A DNA stretch of 64,000 nt from Clavulina sp. PMI_390 (taxonomy: Eukaryota > Basidiomycota > Agaricomycetes > Cantharellales > Hydnaceae): positions 33,295 through 97,294 of the forward strand of contig WIDE01000116.1 in NCBI GenBank assembly GCA_015039315.1, in the 5' to 3' direction. A program made the position numbers and the translations under genes. This document shows positions 28,901-39,207 of the stretch, one piece after another (the first letter of the stretch is position 1; every line of letters begins with the position of its first letter). Below the pieces are notes generated by a model. That model worked only from the letters and a program-made list of their open reading frames with translations. It was not told where the DNA came from and searched no databases.

Positions 28901-29232
28901 ACGTCTTTGAACAAAAAGTGGCTGAGGGAGAGCGCAAGGTGGAATCTGAGGCTGCTGTGCAGCCACAGAACCAACCAGCTGTTTCGAGCACTGTCGCCGT
29001 CGGTGAGGTGCCTGAGGCACAAGCCCTTCCTCTTCAACCCGATGACCTGGTCACTACGGAGGAGAATGAACCGTCATCAACATTAGCTCCACAAGAGCTT
29101 CCCAACCTCGCAGCTGACGTAGAGGCTCCAGCTTCGGAAGTTGGGACTGCATCCTCAATAATCTCGCCTCCCCCTGTGGATGATGAAGATCTTGAGCGAG
29201 TTCAAAATCAGTTGTTCGATAATGATAGTTGA
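25971..29232 (+). CDS. PMT1: Dolichyl-phosphate-mannose protein O-mannosyltransferase, PMT1 type
   Basis: This is an ER multi-pass enzyme that transfers mannose from dolichyl-phosphate to Ser/Thr of secretory and wall proteins. The start [19 protein letters not shown] precedes a cytosolic tail and helix 1. The luminal loop has [27 protein letters not shown] (26260-26340) with the catalytic Asp-Glu pair. SSKWVGLFT (about 26795-26820) is a PMT core motif. The MIR module runs from about 27150 to 27750, with [19 protein letters not shown], [10 protein letters not shown] and [14 protein letters not shown] repeats. The C-terminal helices include [18 protein letters not shown] and [15 protein letters not shown], closest to Pmt1 rather than Pmt2 or Pmt4. 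A Glu/Val/Pro-rich cytosolic tail ends at TGA 29230. Seven or so introns. The length of about 900 residues is slightly long because of the tail. Confidence 0.92.
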
Positions 29233-29337
29233 TTGATGTAACCGCCGTCTAGATATGCTAGTTTTTTTTCTTTGTTGAATGGAGATCGTTTATTATGCAC
29301 TGTTTGCAACCCGATCGGCTTTCTTCTGTCGCCTTCA

Positions 29338-30599
29338 ATGTCATTCCCACCTCTGACAAACGATCTGATTCTGCGTGCTGCAAGAGGTAAAACGCGTTAG
29401 AACTCCATATAAATCCCTTCACTATCCTAACGTCAATCAAAGGTGAACAGACCGAACGAGCACCAGTATGGGTGATGCGCCAGGCTGGACGATACCTCCC
29501 TGGTTAGCATCTCAGCCTCAAATAGTCTTCCCGTTACCCTAAATGTTCTGTCGAACCAGAATTCCGCGAAGTCCGCCAAAAGCATGACTTTTTCGAAGTG
29601 TGCAGAACACCAGAACTAGCGTGCGAAGTCACTCTCCAGCCCATTCGCCGATATGCTGGTTTGGTCGATGCTGCGATCATCTTCTCCGATATTCTCGTGG
29701 TGCCCCAAGCTCTCGGAATGACCGTGATTATGGATCCTGGACATGGTCCCGTGCTTCCTGAACCTCTGGAAGATCCCTCCCACATGTCCCGCCTCAGCCC
29801 CAAGGTCGATGTGAAGAAAGAGCTTGGATATGTGATGGAAGCCATCACGCTGACGCGTCAAAAATTGAATGGACAAGTCCCTCTCATCGGCTTCTCAGGA
29901 GCACCATGGACTCTGATGGCATACATGATCGAGGGTGGTGGGAGTAAATCGTGGATCAAGGCGAAGACCTGGCTGTTCCGCTATCCCAAGGAATCCCACG
30001 AACTCTTGAAGAAGATCACCGATGTTTGCATCGAATATTTGATTGAGCAGATTCTAGCAGGAGCGCAGGTGAGTCATATTGGTATGTAAGTTGCTGCTTC
30101 TCGTTGACACTCAAAGCAACCCTAGCTAGTACAACTCTTTGACACATGGGCTGCTGAGCTCACCCCTAACCACTTTGCTGAATTCGCCCTCCCAACCTAC
30201 ATCGCCATTCAAAAGGGAATAAGAGCAGGGCTTCAAAAAGCCAATGTTCCATGCCCCCCACTCCTCCTCTATGCAAAAGGCGCGAACCATGCCATTGAGG
30301 CGCTCTCCAAATTGAGCGGCTGGGATGTCCTGGGTCTCGATTGGGTGATTGACCCCATCGTAGCGCGCTCCTTGGTGGCAGACCGTACTGCTCTCCAAGG
30401 CAATGCTGACCCAAGCATTCTCTACGGCGGGAAAGAGGCTATCGAGCTCGAGGTGAAGAGACTCGCAGCAGCTTTTGCCATTGAGGGGAAGTCGAAAGGC
30501 CACATCTTCAACCTTGGTCACGGAATCACGCCAGCCGTGGACCCTGAAGACTTGAGGTGGTTCTTTGAATGTGTACATAAATATACCAAGTCGGCCTGA
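29338..30599 (+). CDS. HEM12: Uroporphyrinogen decarboxylase
   Basis: This is a cytosolic haem-pathway enzyme that removes four carboxyl groups from uroporphyrinogen III to give coproporphyrinogen III. Exon 1 (from ATG 29338) reads [17 protein letters not shown]. Exon 2 continues with [16 protein letters not shown], the substrate-binding URO-D signature 1. Exon 3 begins [21 protein letters not shown] and contains [19 protein letters not shown] (29890-29942), the second signature. The last exon carries [10 protein letters not shown] and [15 protein letters not shown], and ends at TGA 30597. The length of about 365 residues matches the family. Three introns of about 55 nt, at about 29378-29434, 29501-29560 and 30069-30123. 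Confidence 0.95.
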
Positions 30600-30705
30600 C
30601 GTGTGTTACTCAACGAACAAGTAATCGCCTGAGCATTTGTTTGGTCCGAGCCTGAAGTCGCGTGCCTTGTTTGCAACCAAGTTCACACTAAAGGGCAACT
30701 GCGCC

Positions 30706-33011
30706 ATGGCACCAGAGACGATCTTCAAGGTAATTTTTGCACAGAGCGCGATGAGCACACGGTAGCTTTCCTGACGACAAATTTATAGGCCACGTATAGT
30801 GGGGTGCCAGTGTACGAGATGTAAGCATGTCGCGTGTCGCGTTGTCACAAACGCGTCAATGCTGATCGACGTCATGCCCCATAGGATGTGTAAAGGAGTC
30901 GCTGTCATGAGGCGCCGTTCTGATGCCTGGTTAAACGCCACGCAAATCCTCAAGGTTGCTGGATTTGATAAGCCTCAACGGACTCGTGTCCTTGAACGTG
31001 ACGTCCAGAAGGCCGAGCATGAGAAGGTGCAAGGTGGTTATGGGAAATACCAAGGTAAGTTATACCTGCAAGATCTCGCAAATTTGGTAATATTGGTGCT
31101 TAAACACCAGCATAGGGACCTGGGTACCTCTTGATAGGGGGATAGCGCTTGCAAAGCAATATAACATCGAGCACCTTCTCCGCCCCATTATCGACTTCCA
31201 GCCGAGTTCTGACAGCCCTCCTCTTGCGCCAAAACATCTCAACGCTATGCCCGCGAAGCCTGCTCCCAAAACTAATGGCGAGAGCTCCACAATGGCTACT
31301 CGGGGTAGCAAGAAGCAGGCTCGAGCTCAGTCTGAAGAGTCTCGCGTATCCTCCCCTGCACATTCTGCTGATGAATCCATATCATCCTCCCCCTCCAGAG
31401 CCTCGTCAAGCTCACGAACTCCCTCCCCTATTGCTAGCTCAGATGATGAATCTAGGGTCGGTTTGCAGACTCGCCAGAGCGCAAGGAAACGAAAACTCAA
31501 CGCCTCTCATGAAGGCAGAAGGCGCCCCTCTGGCGGTGATGAAGAAGAGGCAGACCCGGCACGCTATGGGGATGTTATCCTTGAATATTTCATCTCTGAC
31601 CTCAATACTGTCCCATCCATCCTCATCAATCCTCCCCATGACTTTGACCCCAATATGGCTCTCGATGATGACGGTCATACCCCATTGCACTGGGCTTGTG
31701 CCATGGGTCGGACACGCGTTGTTAAACTTCTGCTCACTGCAGGTGCTGATATGTTCAAGGTCAACAAGCAGGGGCAAACTGCATTGATGCGAAGCGTCAT
31801 GTTCGCCAACAATTATGACGTTCGCAAATTCCCAGAACTCTACGAGCTATTGCATCGGTCGACCCTCAACATCGATAACTCAAATCGTACTGTCTTTCAC
31901 CACATCGTTGACGTGGCTATGGGCAAGGGCAAACCACAAGCTGCTCGCTACTATATGGAAACCCTCCTCGCTAAATTGTCCGACTTCCCTCAAGAACTCT
32001 CCGACATTATCAATTTTCAGGACGAGGACGGCGAGACTGCCCTTACCATGGCAGCGCGTTTGCGGAGCAAACGCCTGGTGAAACTCCTGATAGACCATGG
32101 TGCGAATCCTAAAATTCGGAATCATGACGGCAAGACCTGCGAAGACTATATCCTGGAAGACGAGCGATTCCGGAGATCACCTGGCTCTCGCGCACTTCCC
32201 CTCCCAAATGCTACCTCCATCCCATCGCCAAAAGTCTACCACCACGACATCGCGCGCAAGGCAGCTGGTCAAGTTGTTTCAGACATGACAGCAGTCCTGG
32301 AACGCGTTGCATCTCAGTATGATGAAGATCTTTCAAAGCAGGAGCGCGACCTGGCACAAGCACGTTTTGTTCTGGAAACCCTCCAAGCAGAAACAGCAAA
32401 AGCAAACAAGACCTTGCAGAGCCTATCCGAGAAAGCCGCGGAGCTCGAAAAGGCTCAGGGGCGGTTGAAGGAACTCGAAACGACTATCCTCGATAGGCTT
32501 GAATCGTCATATCGGCGAGCCTGGACCGAGTGGCATACTGAGGAAGCCGGGAAAAAGGAGCCTCCAGTTTCTTCCGATGCGATAATGGCCGAGGATCCGA
32601 TGAATGAGTCAGATCGCCTTGACGAGGCAGACCTGGCGCAGATCGAGGAATTTTACAAGTCTCCGGCGAGCATGTCGAAGGAGCAAATAGAACAAGAGTG
32701 CACCAAAATTCGCGATGAATTGGCAGCGCGCGCTATCCGACGGGCGGAAATGTTTCAAAAGATTGTGAAAGAGCTATCAGAGGCAGGGAATGGGGAAAAC
32801 ATGGAAGAGTATCGCAAGCTGATCGCCGCAGGTCTTGGAGGGATACCGCCTTCCGAGGTAGACGAACTCATTGGTCCAATATTAGAGGTATGCTCAAATC
32901 GATCACGCCCACCTGTACGTTCTTTTTGACACCCTTACCCCGTAGATGATACAATCAGAGCACCCAGTCACTGCGATGAATGGTGCGGGCCCGAGCTCAG
33001 GGGTCAGATGA
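30706..33011 (+). CDS. MBP1: APSES-type cell-cycle transcription factor, MBP1-like
   Basis: This is a nuclear DNA-binding protein of the Swi4/Mbp1 family, which drives G1/S genes through the ACGCGT box. The APSES (KilA-N fold) domain is assembled from four small exons: [19 protein letters not shown], then [29 protein letters not shown] (30900-31000), then [25 protein letters not shown] (31115-31195). A Ser-rich linker precedes ankyrin repeats ([26 protein letters not shown] at 31675-31750, and [30 protein letters not shown] at 32028-32115). A coiled coil spans about 32330-32500 and the protein ends in the heterodimerisation region. I place the last intron at 32888-32945, giving a stop at 33009; reading through the intron gives a stop at 32927-32929 instead. 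The next gene downstream is CDC14. Confidence 0.9.
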
Positions 33012-33262
33012 GAGTGGTTAATGTGTAAAATCTGTAGCATATTGTAATTACTATTTTGCTTTGCATCGCTCCCTCCAAGACTAATGTAATGTAACGAGCC
33101 AATGGTCTCACGAAGAGTGCGTGGTTTGTTGTGGGTATTTGGGTTTGTTTTCGCGCCTCCCAAACACGCTGCCTGGGTGTTGCTTCTTTCTACATCTCCT
33201 GGCACGTTTTCATAGCCTCATATCCCTATCAGTGGCGATAAAACGATTAAAACCCTCTTCCG

Positions 33263-33379
33263 ACGCGTCTTCTGATCGTATACACCCTCAGCCATGCAGT
33301 TAGGGTGTGAGCCTTTGTGTCAGTTTACAACAAGGTATGTTTCGCTTCGTACGGATGATCCACAGCGTCCCACACGCGT
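33263..33379 (+). promoter_or_regulatory. Two ACGCGT (MluI-box) motifs around the CDC14 first exon
   Basis: ACGCGT occurs at 33263-33268, 26 bp upstream of the CDC14 start codon, and again at 33374-33379 inside its first intron. ACGCGT is the binding site of Mbp1-type APSES factors, and such a factor is the gene immediately upstream. The hexamer is also found at roughly ten other places in the window, near chance frequency, so this is weak evidence. Confidence 0.25.
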
Positions 33380-36083
33380 AACGAAATCAACCATAGGTTG
33401 TACTTTACGACATTTCCTGGGACCACCCCACTCTCCTCTGCTGTAAATGAGGAAGCACAACGCGCCCAGCCGCCTAAGATCCGCTCTCGTTCACGAGGAA
33501 CCCAGCCTTCACCTGCCGACGATATAGCACAGTACCACTACTTCACCATCGATGATGATCTATCTTACTTGTCCTTTTTTGAGGACTGGGGGCCATTCAA
33601 TATTGCCATGATATACCGTGCTTGTATTTACATCCACGACCTCACCGAGGTTAGTCTGTCATCTTGCTACTGCCATCTGGTTCGGAACCATCGCTCACTC
33701 TGAACGCGCCCTTATTCAGGATGATAGCTTGAAAGGATATCGCCTTGTGCTGTACTCATCTGATGACCCTCGGCGAAAGGCAAACGCTGCCCTGATGATG
33801 GCACTTTATGTGGTGCGTCTGCCGACTTCTTGGGACCTGCTCCAGTAACCGATGACCTGATCCAATCAATGTAGCTTATCGTCCTGCACCGTCCTCCTTG
33901 GGAAGCCTTTTACCCCATTGCAGAGACAGAGTTCATGCCATTCCGTGATGGTAGGTCTTCTTCCTTCCCAGACGTTATAGAACAATAACGGAACTTCATG
34001 GGTACTTAGCTGGGCGGGGACGTTCGGACTTCAACCTTACGATCCACGATTGCCTGTGGGGCTTCTGGAAGGTGAATACTTGTTTAGCCTATACCTCCGT
34101 CTCATCGCATCACTGACGAATTCTGACTTCCCCATAGGCCCAGCGAAACAATCTCATCAACATGAATGACTTCAGCCTTCAAGAGTACGAATACTATGAA
34201 AAGGTCGAGAATGGCGACTGGAACTGGATTACACCCCATTTTGTCGCCTTTGCAAGCCCAAGTGATTCAGTGTGGATTCGTCAGCAAAGGGATCAAGCAT
34301 CAGGAATTACGGCCGATAGTCCTGGGAAGCTGAGCACCACCTCCTTCAAGCGCAAGCTTCCACAACCGTTTCAAAACTCCCTAGACTATTTCGAGGAGCG
34401 TAACGTGAAGCTTGTAGTTCGCTTGAACAACCAACTCTATGATCGGAATATGTTCTTGGAGCGTGGAATTGACCATCTCGAGCTGTATTTTGACGATGGC
34501 ACAAACCCTTCCGATGAGATTGTAAGAGAATTCATCGATCGGTGTGAGGCGGTATTCGAAACTGGGGCGTCCATCGCCATTCATGTGGGTGGTCATCATT
34601 GTTTAAGTCTGGTTATTACGAGAATCTGAATCTTCGCTACGCTAGTGTAAAGCTGGGTTGGGAAGGACTGGCTGTCTAATCGGAGGTATGTATCATTTCT
34701 GCGGAGCCTTAGGGAAGCTTATCTGATTGTATTCGGGAATCCCAGCATACCTCATTTACAAATATGACTTCACTGCAAATGAGGCTATCGCTTTCATGCG
34801 TATTTGCCGTCCGGGCTGTGTTGTAGGCCCGCAGCAGGTGAGCTTTAATTATCCACTTAGTCGGGGTTTCAGACTCATAGAAGATCACCTGCTAGCAATT
34901 TTTGTACGAGCGGCAAATGGACTGGGTTCGCATGGCAGCGCAGGACACTATCAAGCGTGAAGCCGCCGCCCTCGCTGCCCAAGCACCACCCGCTCCCATT
35001 CCCCGCCCCGTTACTCCCCCCCAGGACGATATCGTTCCTCCAACTACCCCGACTCGGCCCCTGCTTGCATCCACAGACTCAACTGCCGAGGTTGAATCGA
35101 TGCTTCCCCCTGGGCAACCGCGCAAGACCCCCACCGGGAAGCGCATCGCTCTCGAAATGCTGGGTGAGGATGAGGAGGATGAAGGCGCGGCTAGTGATGA
35201 CAGTATGGAAGATGTAAAGACGAACACAAACCCATCACCTCGCCGACTACCCGTGACGAAGCAGCTTCGATCAATGAGCCCGTCGGGGAAGACGGTTGTA
35301 AAGACACCTACTGCCATTGCAGGTTCCCCCACCAAGATTGGTAAAATTGCAGCGCCGAAATTAGGGCCTGCCCCCACGACGACGACGACCACGGCGCGCG
35401 TTACTCGCGTCAGTCCCCGCATCCAAGAGCTCGCCAATGCAAAAAAGACTGCTGATACCAACGGGACTACCAATTCTGCGAAGCCAAGCGCTGCGTCGTC
35501 TCTACCCACGCGTCGCGCCAAGGAAGAACCTACGCCTACGACACGCACACGATCTGGGACCACGGTGTCGCAGTCGGCTACCAAGCCTGCCACCCGCCTC
35601 CCATCACGCATTCCTGGACGCAAGCTTACGCGGGCCGCATCGCCACCGCCGACACTATCCGCTTCTGGGGCGACCAAGACACCCGCCTCTGGTTCAGGAA
35701 CCAAGCTCCTATCACGGTTGCCCACTCTGGCGTCGGGTGGCGGGAAACGCGGGCTTGGGCCAGGCAAATCGCACACATTAGCAACAGCGTTGCCAACGTT
35801 GAAAAGCACCGGTCTAGCGCCGGTAAAGGAGGCGGATACGTTGACGGATGCAGGCAGCGATTCAGGTACGACAGTGAAGAGTGCTTCTGGAGCTGTTGCG
35901 CCTACCACTACGGCCGCCGAGGACACAACGGAGGGAGATGGTGAAAAGAAGGATGACGCATGGATGTCGGGTGTTGATGCACTGGCTGCTGTGGATCCCG
36001 GGACGTCTGGATCGAGACGCCCAAGCATTCAGCGTGTGAAACGGAGGCGATCGAGTTTCAGCTCGGTGGATATCAACGTGTAG
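33294..36083 (+). CDS. CDC14: CDC14 dual-specificity phosphatase
   Basis: This is a mitotic-exit and cytokinesis phosphatase that reverses CDK phosphorylation at Ser-Pro sites. The N-terminal domain has RLYFTTFPGTTP, HYFTIDDDLSYLSFFEDWGPFNI (33535-33600) and HDCLWGFWKAQRN. The C-domain has FEERNVKLVVRLNNQLYDRNMF, then after an intron the P-loop HCKAGLGRTGCLIG (CX5R), with the catalytic Cys codon at 34646-34648 directly at the 3' splice site. GPQQ and the WVRMAAQ region follow. The tail (34960-36080) is a long, basic Pro/Ser/Thr-rich disordered region with many SP/TP sites, usual for regulated fungal Cdc14. The start at 33294 gives a short first exon (MQLGCEPLCQF); an upstream extra exon is possible. 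Confidence 0.9.
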
Positions 36084-36646
36084 CCTTTTTGGATTCAAGA
36101 TTAGCGTTACGATGCCTCCACCGGAACAGGAGAGTCGCTGTGTTCTATTTTTTTTCTTCATTCCTTCTTAGGGCTTGGTCCTTATTCATAATATCGTATC
36201 GCCATCATGGTGCGCCAAGGACGCAGGAAACTAGACATATTGCCGTTACGCCCGAGAAAAAATCAAATGAATGATGGTTACAAGCGACTGCCCTTTGTTT
36301 CCCAATGGGGGTAGTTTAGTCGGAGTTTGGGTTGTTGAGGCCCTTTGGTTCACATGTTGCCGTGAGAAGCGGTGTCGTTCAATTCAGTTGCCGTCTAATA
36401 AAGCGTCAACGCTCCAACGCATGCTCGACTTTCTTCTCGTCTCTGGATTCACTCGCGCTTTGAGTTTTATCCTCATCTGTCTGTCCTTTTCTTCTTAACG
36501 CAAAGATCAACGATCGTCTGAACTGGTTTCACGCCCACTCTCCCTACATCCCAACCTTGAACTGGTTTCAACCACCCACACTCTCTATCGCTCGCACCAC
36601 ACACATCTTGAGCCTCCATCCTACCTTGTTGTATTGTTGAAAAATC
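36084..36646. other. Intergenic, promoter side of the GH71 gene
   Basis: The stretch between CDC14 and the glucanase gene holds no recognised gene. The last 200 bp are pyrimidine-rich (CTCTCCCTAC, CACACTCTC), typical of a fungal promoter and leader. Nothing else was seen. Confidence 0.5.
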
Positions 36647-38481
36647 ATGTTTGGCCTTACTGTGTCTGTACTCTCCGTCCTTGCTGTGCTGCACACGGCA
36701 CTAGCCCTCCCTGTCATGCGGCCTCGAGACTCCACCAAATATGTCTTTGCCCAGTCAGTGCAATTATTCGCTCTTCATGTTCCCTATAGCCCATGCTAAC
36801 TCTTCACGGCAGTCATATGGTTGGCAATACATATCCCTATACCTCTGAGAACTGGTTAAGCGATATCAACCTTGCTCATGCCAACGGCATCGACGCTTTT
36901 GCACTCAACATGGGCAGCGATTCCTGGCAGCAGGCTCGCGTGTCGGATGCCTATGCCGCTGCCACGTCTTCTGGAACAGGTTTCAAAATGTTCATCTCGC
37001 TCGTGAGTTGTCCAGAACCCGAGAAGGCATCATGAATCTTAGTTTGACCTGGCGATGTCTTCCTATAGGATATGTCCATTCTCCCTTGTACAAGTTCCGC
37101 CGACGCTCAGTCCATCAAGAGTTTGATCTCTTCCTTCTCTTCCAACCCCGCGCAATTCATGTATAACGGTCTCCCTGTCGTCTCAACCTTTTCTGGGGAA
37201 ACCTGCACGTTCGGCACCGCCAACGTTGCCGACGGCTGGGAAAGCGTTTTCAGCGGGATGAATGTCTTCTTCGTTCCTGCGTTCTTCCCCACAAACGGCA
37301 ACGATTTTTCCGTGTTCGGGAATGTCATTAATGGGCTGTTCCAGGTAATGTTTCCCATTTCGAAACGCATTTTGCCTTGGCTAACAAGTCGCTCATCAGT
37401 GGAATGCTGGGTGGCCTACAAGCCTTACTTCGGGTGGCTCTCCCGGACTATCGGATCTCCTCCCTGCTGCTCTCCAGTCCCTGATCGGATCCCTCAGCCC
37501 TGACAACGCCTGGATCGGTGCGTTGGGTGGTAAGGAGTACATGGCATCTGTGTCTCCTGCCTTCTTCACTCACTATGGGGCGGATTCGTATAACAAGAAC
37601 TGGATCTACGTTGGCGATGAGCATCTGTATGCGGAACGCTGGGAGAACCTGGTTTCAGCGCGTTCATCTTTCAACATGGTTGAGGTGCGTTGGAGGTTAC
37701 TCCAAGATGGAGCCAAGTATTGAGGCACTAATGTCTGGCAAAACTAGGTTATCTCTTGGAACGATTTCGGCGAGTCGCACTACATTGGTCCGTATTCGTA
37801 CGCTGCGCAGCCCAACTCGCAAGCCTGGGTCGATGGCTTTGACCATCAGGGTACGGTTGCATTGGTGCCGTTTGATACTGATCGCACCATTGCTCATTTT
37901 TTTCTTCTCTTTTCATAGGTTGGCTCACGCTCACCAAGTACTACGCCGAGGCTTTCAAGACTGGTCAGTACCCCTCTATCACGAATGACTCCGTCACCAT
38001 GTGGGCTCGCCCACACTCACGGGCGGCCGTGGCTACCAATGACCCTGTCGGCCTCCCCACTAGTGCTGATATGGTATGTTCCTCTTCACATTGTCTGCCA
38101 ATACTCGACCTCGTCTAATATTTTCCCCCTTGTTTCTAGATGTCAGACACACTTTGGGCCGTTGCGCTGCTCTCCCAACCCGCTACCGTCACTTTGTCGA
38201 CCTCGCCTACCAACTCGAAATCGTTCAACTTACCCGCTGGTGCCAACAAGATCTCGATCCCTCTTGAGGCTGGTGGTCCGCTGCACGCCGTCGTCACGCG
38301 GAACGGCGTTAACACTGTCGATCTCCAAAGCTCGAACGTGAGTTTTTCCCTATATGGATGTTAGTGTTTTGATCGGGGCCTAATACTAGTCGATCGTTTT
38401 CATGTTATATAGTACACGTTCCAGCCCACTACGGTTGAGGCGTACAACTTCAATTTCTACGTCATTTCCTCGGCGTCGTGA
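36647..38481 (+). CDS. Secreted alpha-1,3-glucanase, glycoside hydrolase family 71
   Basis: GH71 enzymes (mutanases) hydrolyse alpha-1,3-glucan of fungal walls; in a fungus they serve wall remodelling or attack on other fungi. The first about 22 residues (MFGLTVSVLSVLAVLHTALALP) form a clear signal peptide, so the product should be secreted. The catalytic region shows HMVGNTYPYTSENWLSDINLAH, IDAFALNMGSDSW, KMFISLDMS (intron between FISL and DMS), GMNVFFVPAFFPT and VISWNDFGESHYIGPY (37748-37795), all family hallmarks with the acidic residues kept. The C-terminal part (LSTSPTNSKSFNLPAGANKISIPLEAGGPLHAVV) is a beta-rich accessory module. There is no separate carbohydrate-binding module at the end. 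Six introns; stop TGA at 38479. Confidence 0.92.
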
Positions 38482-39207
38482 TTCACCTATTGGATATGGT
38501 CTCGCGACTGCGATTTATCGATATTATTCATTCCTGCTTCTACATCTGCGCGCAGCTGTAGTTGTTTGGTATCCACCTATTCTATCTTCTCTCTGGATCT
38601 GGATCTAGTAGCCTAGCGCCCCTATTCATTTAACCTCGATGGTTTGCGCTCTCTGCTTCCACCCGTTTGTGTTGTATGGTACAACTCAGACTTTCGTCAA
38701 TAATAATTTGGTAACGAGTCGCGAGATAACAGGACCCAGTCCGACTCATTGAACAACTTTGCCTGAATAGGGATACATTTCGAGCGATCCAAACCGACTC
38801 AGAACAGACGAAACTTGAGATTCATCCACCCCTCCCCAAGGCAGTAAGCGCTGTATCGAGGACTCAGTATGTGTGTGCCTCACAGGTATATCAGGTAAAT
38901 TGTGTGTTGAAATATAACGATGAGACCGTAAAGAAGAGAAGCGAATTACTAGGATTAACGAAATTGAGAAATAAAATCTACGGGAAAAAACCTATCGCTT
39001 GTTACCTCTCGTTGGGGCTTCGCAATAATCTCGACGATCCAAAGCTTGGGCGACGTAAGTGGATCTTGTGCTGAAATCATTATACAGCTGGGATCGCTGT
39101 TTCTCCAGTACCAGGCGCTAGTTTTTGAAACCCTTCGACGCGAAGGAGGGGTTGTTTGGGCCGACGGATATTTTTGCTTGTTGTCACAACCCAAATAGCT
39201 CGTCTGA
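38482..39207. other. Intergenic, no recognised content
   Basis: This 0.7 kb lies between GH71 and CTR9. It contains only short open frames without signatures. Presumably it is the 3' flank of the glucanase gene and the CTR9 promoter. Confidence 0.5.

Noticed and set aside
34892..36028. Long minus-strand open frame (378 codons) opposite the CDC14 tail
   Set aside because: It mirrors a GC-rich, Pro/Ser/Thr-rich coding region; the composition (Val/Ala/Ser runs) is what the antisense of such sequence gives, with no domain.
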